Part shown: piece after piece, positions 58,101 to 64,000 of the stretch
Layout of the letters: each line of letters begins with the position of its first letter
Position numbering within the stretch: the first letter of the stretch is position 1
Source of the DNA: Acidimicrobiaceae bacterium
GTDB lineage: Bacteria; Actinomycetota; Acidimicrobiia; Acidimicrobiales; MedAcidi-G1
Length of the DNA stretch: 64,000 nt
NCBI GenBank assembly: GCA_002717365.1
Contig: PBDJ01000027.1
Location: 1-64,000 of the forward strand
Direction of reading: 5' to 3'
Made by a program: the position numbers and the translations under genes
The notes under the pieces: generated by a model
The model's database searches: none
Seen by the model: only the letters and a program-made list of their open reading frames with translations
Told to the model about the DNA's origin: nothing

Positions 58101-58749
58101 CGAAATCGGGTTCGACTGTGCAGAAGCCGGTGTGGCTGAAGCGTGGTGGGTGGTCGATGGCGTGATGGTGGGGAACCGCTACTACCACCCGCCGGAGTTC
58201 AATTATGAAGATTACGAGGAGTGGGTGGTTGGGCCGATGCGCAACCTCTACGGCGACACCGTCTACGACTACGTGGCCTACGTCCACTGGATGGACGGTG
58301 AGGCCTTAGTGTTCGACATCGGACGAGTAAAGATCGATCTGAGCCTAGAAGCATTTATTGAGGGCGATAACTGCGTTCTACTCGACTGGTTCGCCGCTCC
58401 ACAGACACCTACGACACAGGCACCCGCTACCACTACGACGACCACACCACCAACGACGACGACTACGACTCAGGCACCGGCCACGACGACCACGACTCCA
58501 CCGCCGGCACTGGTGAACATCTCTGGGTTCGCCTACAGCGGCGCAACCGAGGCGTCGGTTGGACAGACGATTCGGTTTACCAACATGGACGGGGCAGCAC
58601 ATACCGCATCGGCTGCTGGTAACAGCTTTGACACCGGCACGCTTTCCGGCGGCCAGTCAGCCGACGTGGTGATCAACCAGCCCGGGACCTACGCGTACTT
58701 CTGCTGGTTCCACGGCGGAATGACGGGGACGATCACCGTCACCGACTAG
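55102..58749 (+). CDS. multidomain lipoprotein: serine beta-lactamase-like + alpha/beta-hydrolase + C-terminal cupredoxin
   Basis: ATG 55102, FVSAC lipobox; GSISKTIT (SxxK), YAYNTVGHN (YxN); MVVIGHSAGARTAAL nucleophile elbow; C-terminal HTASA...YAYFCWFHGGM type-1 copper ligands. Confidence 0.8.
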   Translation: MKRTAVSLVVLAMFVSACSGDTSKTAPIDTTGPASLATTRPVTTTTPAPTTSVPPATTPAPTTSVPSTTTTAPTTSVPSTTTTAPPATTTSTVPRPDWPAIVEVVVDDWRSKGVPIIPGVSVAVLLPDGTEVVVARGVADLVTEVPVTPDDYFRIGSISKTITSIALLQLVAEGLVALDEPASTYVGDLLAGYTLNGVDYGNSVTVRQLLNHTDGFAEYAYDLGFYLQTSERLDQVFEPGEIIDWAISRGPQHAPGTAYAYNTVGHNVVGLVIEAVTGQPAHEVLRERIFDPLDLKAIFLPPAEDPPQPVVHGYAATTLKAAFDLLPATAAMAPTATVGEVYDISVVPQEAIRSAGWTGGGIEAQMKDVAHIFRAMFNGSLLDEDMITEFLTTSEFSNYALGISIGEADVNTAGAAVELSEGTISYSHGGGVPGFRSHAAYYPELDIALAISTNVLPADPDVVILANGIIAAILAESDGLLDGNCESCSTPATDSTSAASEALAGLDSFLARGPWEVGVRTLQLDDRAVEVWYPVEPLAVASKSTEVVNGVDLISEVLQPFIPGDLGGEVDTGAYRDAPAATSDERFPVAAYSHGSPGYRQAATFLTGHLASHGVITIAVEHLGRSLSTLLTPLAGADTAEDDVTDLLNALDLVGDDSELGAVVDTSRMVVIGHSAGARTAALATADERVVGVALLAGVSQELATSRPALMVVFENDGIVDPANIWNLHESLDDSIFVNIAGTGHAAPLDACPLIQDRGGLTELREALGEAIVRSGEDGCLPKDTDARAVQDLLRIYITGFAYEVLGLSAGPIGLTAEVADLVTGVELQGFNEPPPPQSPTANQESATTTTQAPETVIAATPSATFSQEVSGHLVETAVICGLDGLEVEYRVDGLPIDPETAGLRFTQGAQSFHRVVGAEDGGDPDYLFDGGWWVEDRTDGVSCEPYEGPNWEDFTNDSILVTEIIWANTDLRDVRCPGNEDCVVDFDYVRRTTVDGNLLEIGFDCAEAGVAEAWWVVDGVMVGNRYYHPPEFNYEDYEEWVVGPMRNLYGDTVYDYVAYVHWMDGEALVFDIGRVKIDLSLEAFIEGDNCVLLDWFAAPQTPTTQAPATTTTTTPPTTTTTTQAPATTTTTPPPALVNISGFAYSGATEASVGQTIRFTNMDGAAHTASAAGNSFDTGTLSGGQSADVVINQPGTYAYFCWFHGGMTGTITVTD
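55281..55352 (+). repeat. 36-bp tandem duplication encoding Pro/Thr linker
   Basis: GCCGACGACCAGTGTCCCCTCGACGACTACGACTGC at 55281-55316 and 55317-55352. Confidence 0.9.
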
Positions 58750-58831
58750 CTCAGCCCCCGATGGTCACGCGGTAAGCCGACGTAACTGACTAGCTCAGCC
58801 CCCGGTGGTCACGCGGTGAGCCGGCGTAACT
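58744..58831 (+). repeat. 44-bp tandem duplication (3 mismatches) between convergent genes
   Basis: GACTAGCTCAGCCCCCGATGGTCACGCGGTAAGCCGACGTAACT followed by GACTAGCTCAGCCCCCGGTGGTCACGCGGTGAGCCGGCGTAACT. Confidence 0.95.
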
Positions 58832-59609
58832 GGTGAACGGCAAGGGCCCCGGCAACAGCCACCATGGAACCGAGAGCCACGAGACCTGGCCACGTCGTCG
58901 TCCAGGTGAGGTCGCCCAGGAACCCTTGACGGGCAAACCGCAGCACGTTGGTGACCGGGTTCACCCTGGCAACGGCATGGAGCCAGCCGTTCATGAAGTG
59001 GATCGGCACCTGGCCGGTGGACAGGAACATCAAACTGAACCCGCAGACCTGGATCAAGATCATGGAGCGCATTGTGCGAAATCGGTAGACGACCGCCAGG
59101 CCGAGGAGGCAGAACGCAGAGGCCATGCCCGCCGTAGCCACGTAAACGGTCACCAGGGCAAGTGGGCCGCCGGGCAGCCTGAGCCCTCCGAGGGCCGAGA
59201 CGAACAGCACGCCAGTCGTCGGGATCGTCGACCGCAGAGCGCTGTAGGCCATCGTTCCAACCAGGATCGGCACCCGGCTACCGGGAGTCAGCAACAGCCG
59301 GTCAAAAAAGCCGTTCTCGATGTCCTCGGCAGTGGTCGAGGCACCACCCACACCGGCGAACACCGCCCCCTGCATTGCCGCGTATACCGCCATCCAGTTA
59401 AAGACGTTGTCGGTCCCGTAACCCTCGACCCGGGTGAGGGACACGAATGCCCCGGTGAAACTCAGAACGAAGATCAGCGGCATCAGGAGTACCGGCATAA
59501 TCAAGGTTGGTCGCGCCATGATGCGGCGCATCCCCCGACCACAGACCGCCGATGCCACCATGCCAGCGAATCCAAGATTCGTGGGGTGATCGACTGTGGC
59601 GGCGCTCAT
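58809..59609 (-). CDS. ABC-2 type transporter permease (DrrB-like)
   Basis: Hydrophobic; GAVFAGVGGASTTAEDIENGFFDRLLLTPGSRVPILVG; start MSAATVDHP at 59609. Confidence 0.87.
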   Translation of the reverse strand: MSAATVDHPTNLGFAGMVASAVCGRGMRRIMARPTLIMPVLLMPLIFVLSFTGAFVSLTRVEGYGTDNVFNWMAVYAAMQGAVFAGVGGASTTAEDIENGFFDRLLLTPGSRVPILVGTMAYSALRSTIPTTGVLFVSALGGLRLPGGPLALVTVYVATAGMASAFCLLGLAVVYRFRTMRSMILIQVCGFSLMFLSTGQVPIHFMNGWLHAVARVNPVTNVLRFARQGFLGDLTWTTTWPGLVALGSMVAVAGALAVHQLRRLTA

Positions 59610-60406
59610 GAGGAACTGAGCTTTCGGTTCAGGGCGACCACGGCCATCGTCACCGTGACGGCAGAAATCACCAACGGAACGGCGAGTGCCTGTCCGACGT
59701 CCGACCACGACCAGCCCTCGAGGATGAGGCGCCTGACCGGGTCGATAATCCAGGTCACCGGGTTGGCCTCAGCCACCTCACGGAACCAGCCGCTCATCAA
59801 GTTGGTCGGAAAGAACGCCGAGCTCATAAAGATGCTCGTGAACACCAGCGGGAACGTGGCGTTGACGGCCTCCTGGCTGCCCGTGAGGATGGCCAGAACC
59901 TGGCCCAGCCCTCCAATGGCGATGACGAGGAGGACCGCTGCGGCCACCAGGACTACGGCAGCTGCCGGTCCACCGGCGATCTCGGTGCCGAACATCAGGA
60001 AGATGGCAATGATGAGAATCCCCTTGGCGGCAGCCACTACCACGGCCCCGCAGAGTCGTCCCAACAGCAAAGGAAGGCGCTTGCAGGGCGAAGCCCGAAG
60101 CCGATCAAAGAAGCCGTTTTCGATGTCACGGGCTAGTTCCGTTCCGGCTTCGGTCGCACCGAATGACACCGACTGGACGAGGCTGGCCGGCAACACGAAG
60201 TCGAGGAACGAGTCGACGACCGGGAAGCCGGGCAGCAGGATGGCGCGGGTGAACTGGTGTGTGTAGACAGTGGCCAGCAGCAGCGGGAACACGATCCCCG
60301 GAATCACGTTGCCGAGTTGACGCCACTCCGTTATGACGGAACGGCGGGTAAGGGCCAGGGTCTGGACTCCGGCGAGGCGAAGCCCTGTTGCCGCACCAGC
60401 GTTCAC
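59606..60406 (-). CDS. ABC-2 type transporter permease (DrrB-like)
   Basis: TEAGTELARDIENGFFDRLRASPCKRLPLLLGRL; GTG start 60406; overlaps next permease start. Confidence 0.87.
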   Translation of the reverse strand: MNAGAATGLRLAGVQTLALTRRSVITEWRQLGNVIPGIVFPLLLATVYTHQFTRAILLPGFPVVDSFLDFVLPASLVQSVSFGATEAGTELARDIENGFFDRLRASPCKRLPLLLGRLCGAVVVAAAKGILIIAIFLMFGTEIAGGPAAAVVLVAAAVLLVIAIGGLGQVLAILTGSQEAVNATFPLVFTSIFMSSAFFPTNLMSGWFREVAEANPVTWIIDPVRRLILEGWSWSDVGQALAVPLVISAVTVTMAVVALNRKLSSS

Positions 60407-60416
60407 GGTCGGGTGT

Positions 60417-61391
60417 TCACTGTTCGGCCCCCTCGAGGCGACGACCAGTCGCTTCGGCGAACACGTCATCGAGGCTCGGGGCGTCGAGTTCCAGGTGGGA
60501 GACGGTGACTCCGGCATCGTCCAGGGCCCGGACCACCTCGGCCACCCGTGCTGTACCCCCGTCGAGACCGATAGCGCACCGACCCTCACGGGCCGGACGC
60601 TCGGGTCCGAAGCCGACAAGTACCTGGCGAGCCGACTCGAGGAAGACCGGGTCGACGTCCACCCGCAGCGTCGGAGAACCGACCGTGGACTTGAGGTCCT
60701 CCGGTGAACCTTCACGAACCAGCCGGCCGCGGTCGATGATGGCGATTCGGCCTGCCAACTCGTCCGCCTCCTCGAGGTACTGGGTGGTGAGGAAGACTGT
60801 CGTTCCTAGTTCGCTGTTGAGCCGGCGCACCTCCTCCCAGAGAGCAAGTCGGCTAGTGGGGTCCAGCCCAGCGGACGGCTCGTCAAGGAAAAGGATGCTG
60901 GGCTCGTGCACCAGCGAGAGGGCAAGGTCGAGGCGCCTCCGCATGCCCCCCGAGTAGGTCGCCACGCGCCGACTCGCCGCACCGGTCAGCCCGACCCTGG
61001 CCAGGAGTTCCGCTCCACGACTCCTGGACTCCGACCGGGAAATGCCGTGGAGCACCGCCTGGAGTCGCATCAGTTCGTTCCCCGTCATGAGCGGATCGAT
61101 AGAGGCGTCCTGTAAGGCCACGCCAATGATCCGCCGGACATCCGCTGCTGACTTCTCTACGTCGTGGCCGCCGATCCTCGCTGCACCCCCGGTGGGTCGA
61201 AGCAGGGTGGTGAGCATCCGGACAGTGGTCGACTTGCCGGCACCGTTGGGCCCCAGAAATCCAAAGACCTCGCCCCGGGTAACGGCCAGGTCAATTCCGT
61301 CAACAGCGACCACCTCACCGAAAGTCCGTTCGAGGCCACTGGCCTCGATCACGACGTCGCCGCCGAATCGTGCCCCCGTGTTCCCGCCCAT
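60417..61391 (-). CDS. ABC transporter ATP-binding protein (DrrA/daunorubicin-resistance type)
   Basis: GFLGPNGAGKSTTVRMLTTLLRPTGG, YSGGMRRRLDLALSLVHEPSILFLDEPSAGLDP. Confidence 0.93.
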   Translation of the reverse strand: MGGNTGARFGGDVVIEASGLERTFGEVVAVDGIDLAVTRGEVFGFLGPNGAGKSTTVRMLTTLLRPTGGAARIGGHDVEKSAADVRRIIGVALQDASIDPLMTGNELMRLQAVLHGISRSESRSRGAELLARVGLTGAASRRVATYSGGMRRRLDLALSLVHEPSILFLDEPSAGLDPTSRLALWEEVRRLNSELGTTVFLTTQYLEEADELAGRIAIIDRGRLVREGSPEDLKSTVGSPTLRVDVDPVFLESARQVLVGFGPERPAREGRCAIGLDGGTARVAEVVRALDDAGVTVSHLELDAPSLDDVFAEATGRRLEGAEQ

Positions 61392-61554
61392 ACGCGGCCC
61401 TTCCTACTCGCTGAAACCCATCGGAGTGCCAGACGGGCGATGGGTAACCCGGAGCATCGGACCTCTCCGCGGATTCAGGCCCTGTCGATCAACCTGCTCT
61501 CCAGGCGGCCGACGCGTACCTTCCACCGACCACCGTCGACGGCCCTAGGGTCGG

Positions 61555-62349
61555 ATGATGCGGGACGACATCAGCACCTGGCACTACGGGCTGGTCGCAC
61601 GCTGGTGGGCAGAGTTCAAGGTAGGCGGGGAGGACGTCGAGTACTTCCGTGGTGTCATTGAGCGATGCGGTGAACCAGCGTTGGACGCCGGATGTGGAAC
61701 CGGACGCCTGCTGCTCCCCTTCCTTCGGTCCAACATGGACGTCGACGGCAGTGACGTCTCTCCGGACATGCTCGGCTGGTGCGCTGCGAAGGCCGAAATG
61801 GAGGGACTCTCCGCGAACCTGTACCCACAGGCAATACACGAACTCGATCTGCCACGCCGGTATCAAACGATCATCGTTTGCGGCTCGTTCGGCTTGGGTG
61901 GCACGCGTGCTGATGACCTCGAAGGTTTGCGTCGTCTTCATGCGCACCTAGAACCGGGTGGAACGCTCGTCATGGACCACTACCCACCCAAACGCGACAC
62001 GGACTATGACCAGGCGCTGGTTGAGAGCCACGACCTCCCGCACCCCTGGCCATACCAAGGTGATCGCCGACGGACCGAGAGCGGAACAGAACTCGAGTTG
62101 CGGGTTCGCCTACTTGCAACAAACCCGGTGGAGCAGACCATCACCCGAGAGATCTCGGTGCGTGAGTTCGTGGATGGCGTAGAGGTTGACCACCAAGTCT
62201 ATTCGATCGTGATCTGTGGCTACTCGATTTCAGAGGTCGAGTCGATGCTCGGAATAGCCGGGTTTGTCGATATCCGAGTAACCGGGGCACTCGAAGATCG
62301 GCCCCCACAGTCCCAAGACGAGTTCATCGTGTTCAAGGCGACGGCCTAG
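61555..62349 (+). CDS. class I SAM-dependent methyltransferase
   Basis: ALDAGCGTGRLLLPFLRSNMDVDGSDVSPDML. Confidence 0.85.
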   Translation: MMRDDISTWHYGLVARWWAEFKVGGEDVEYFRGVIERCGEPALDAGCGTGRLLLPFLRSNMDVDGSDVSPDMLGWCAAKAEMEGLSANLYPQAIHELDLPRRYQTIIVCGSFGLGGTRADDLEGLRRLHAHLEPGGTLVMDHYPPKRDTDYDQALVESHDLPHPWPYQGDRRRTESGTELELRVRLLATNPVEQTITREISVREFVDGVEVDHQVYSIVICGYSISEVESMLGIAGFVDIRVTGALEDRPPQSQDEFIVFKATA

Positions 62350-62414
62350 GTCGCTTCGACCGTGACCAGCCAGCCTCCGGGGCTCTAACGGAAACGCCGA
62401 ATTAAGCGATCGCC

Positions 62415-63935
62415 TCAGCCTCCGACGTCGATCGGTTCGGAAATGGCCTCGAAGTCCATCTCCTCGTTGTTCCACCGGGCGAGTGTCAGGGAGTCGCGCG
62501 CGTCGTGCTTGTCCGGACCCAGTGAGGCGGACGCGTAGCCCGGGAGATCAATGTGGCCTAAAGACGCCGCGGAGGCGGCAAACGACTCGTTGGTGAGATG
62601 GGGTCCGGCAGCGGAAGCCACCAACTCGAACAGGGTGAGGGACTGACAGGCATTAACCATCCCGGCCCAGTGGTTGGTCTCTCCGTCGGCTAGGTCAGTG
62701 GGCGGGCGGACGGTCGTTCCGGCCACGGCGTCGGCGATTTGAAGACATCGCCCCCACGTCGGGTCGTCTCGGGAGGAAAAGTCCATATTGGTGATGACGA
62801 GCGTCGACTCCAGGTTGGGCGGCGGATCCTGCGACCAAGAACTGATCGAGTCGCCGTTGTGGATCAGTAGGTTGAACTCGCCTCCTAGACGTGCGAGGTA
62901 CTCGTACGTGTAGGGGTCCTCCCCGACCACCAGGAAACTCGCCACTCCCTCCACTCGCGCCCTCTCCGTGAGGACATCGAGGAAGGCGATGGTGGCCGCC
63001 TCGTCACCCGTGTAATCACTGATGGCGACAACCGAGACCGTCTCGCCAGTTACTTCGAGAGCGGCCACCATGTCGTCAATGATCGGCTGGTAGTCGGAAT
63101 TCGCTCCGAGGAGCAGATAGGGGCCAAGGTCGTCAAGCCACCCCGTCTCACGCAGCAGGTTCACGAAGGCCACGCCCCGTCTCGTGAGGCTCATGTCGTA
63201 GGAGATCCAGGGCGCCCGGGCCCGGTCGACTTGTTCGGGCGTGGGATGGCCGCCCACGAGAATCGTCTCGTGGAGGTCCGTGAAGCACTCGTTGACGTCC
63301 TCGGCACCCGGACCAGCGAAGCCATTCACCACAGCGAAGACCTGCTCGTCCTCGGTCAGTTCTGTGCAAGCGGTATCGGCGGTCACCGAGCCGACGGGTA
63401 AGAAGCTGCGGGAGACGAGGTCGACGCGTCGGCCGAGGACCCCGCCTCGGCTGTTGATATCGGCAACCATCGCCTCAAAGACGGGGATCCAGTTGTCGTA
63501 GGTGAGCGATAGGTCGAAAATCTGGTTCAAGCTCTCGAAGTCGATCACGGTGAGACCGATCTTGATCGCTTCCGACGTGACACCTCGGAAGGTGTCCTCC
63601 AGGACGAACGTCGTCGTCGGAACGGCTGAGGTGGTTGTCGCTGCGATAGTCGTCGAAGTCGACACTGTCGTGGTCGCCGGTGGGGACATCGTCGAAGTGA
63701 CGGTCACCGGGGCAGCGGTCGTCGGGATAGCCAAGGTGGTCGTCGCGACGACAGTCGTTGATCTGGGAGCTGTCGTGGTGGCCAATGCGATCGTCGTCGT
63801 CGTCACGGTCGCCGTGGTCGATACGGCAACCACCTCGACCGGCGGTGTGGACCCACCTTGCCCGCAGGTTGTTGTCCCCGCCAGGACAGCCGTCAGGACG
63901 GCCAGGGTGACCCGGGGGTTAGGTCGCATCGGCAC
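62415..63935 (-). CDS. ABC transporter substrate-binding lipoprotein (periplasmic-binding type I, branched-chain amino acid-like)
   Basis: TTTCGQGG lipobox, Thr-rich linker, TSEAIKIGLTVIDFESLNQIF..., FEAMVADINSRGGVLGRRVDLVSRSF. Confidence 0.75.
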   Translation of the reverse strand: MPMRPNPRVTLAVLTAVLAGTTTCGQGGSTPPVEVVAVSTTATVTTTTIALATTTAPRSTTVVATTTLAIPTTAAPVTVTSTMSPPATTTVSTSTTIAATTTSAVPTTTFVLEDTFRGVTSEAIKIGLTVIDFESLNQIFDLSLTYDNWIPVFEAMVADINSRGGVLGRRVDLVSRSFLPVGSVTADTACTELTEDEQVFAVVNGFAGPGAEDVNECFTDLHETILVGGHPTPEQVDRARAPWISYDMSLTRRGVAFVNLLRETGWLDDLGPYLLLGANSDYQPIIDDMVAALEVTGETVSVVAISDYTGDEAATIAFLDVLTERARVEGVASFLVVGEDPYTYEYLARLGGEFNLLIHNGDSISSWSQDPPPNLESTLVITNMDFSSRDDPTWGRCLQIADAVAGTTVRPPTDLADGETNHWAGMVNACQSLTLFELVASAAGPHLTNESFAASAASLGHIDLPGYASASLGPDKHDARDSLTLARWNNEEMDFEAISEPIDVGG

Positions 63936-64000
63936 CCGTGGGCACGGCGCCCGAACGGGTTGCCTGATCCAGGGCGTAAGCCCAGCCTTCGGGTGGCAGG
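63919..64000 (-). CDS. 3' end of an upstream CDS on the minus strand
   Basis: Reverse strand reads ...LPPEGWAYALDQATRSGAVPTGADAT* with stop at 63919-63921, overlapping the next gene's start. Confidence 0.4.
   Translation of the reverse strand, partial: LPPEGWAYALDQATRSGAVPTGADAT

Noticed and set aside
58833-60266. 477-aa plus-strand ORF
   Set aside because: Antisense shadow of the two ABC permease genes; low-complexity composition with no recognisable domain.
1-64000. CRISPR arrays
   Set aside because: No regularly spaced direct repeats with unique spacers; tandem repeats found are linker-coding or local duplications.

Overview
The window is a high-GC actinobacterial chromosome segment (gene order and families suggest an Acidimicrobiia-like marine lineage; this is inference). 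Host-type genes occupy ~1-18.9 kb: acyl-CoA carboxylase, selD, aceK, rpe, clpP, tRNA-Leu(UAG), a PAS-GGDEF-EAL protein, rdgB, rph, cysM, a JAMM protease, smpB and ssrA. They resume at ~52.2-64 kb with a DUF418 protein, large lipoproteins, a drug-type ABC exporter and a methyltransferase. Between them, a ~33 kb lower-GC catabolic island is inserted in the 3' end of the tmRNA gene. It is bounded by an exact 21-bp direct repeat (18929-18949 and 52150-52170) and encodes a tyrosine recombinase next to the left boundary. The cargo consists of two convergent gene blocks. The first has a three-subunit molybdenum hydroxylase, a BMP/nucleoside-type ABC importer and hydrolases. The second has a four-gene set resembling the alpha/alpha'/beta/gamma core of acetophenone/acetone carboxylases, flanked by two PaaK-like CoA ligases, followed by amidohydrolase, LLM oxidoreductase, thiolase/DUF35 and DapB-like dehydrogenase genes. 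This reads as an undescribed catabolic system for an unknown ketone or heterocyclic substrate. A separate result is that selD contains an in-frame UGA exactly at the catalytic Cys/Sec position (LTQFSHGAG-U-GCK), so the supplied ORF call is truncated. All functional calls come from reading translated sequence and motifs; no database search was possible.
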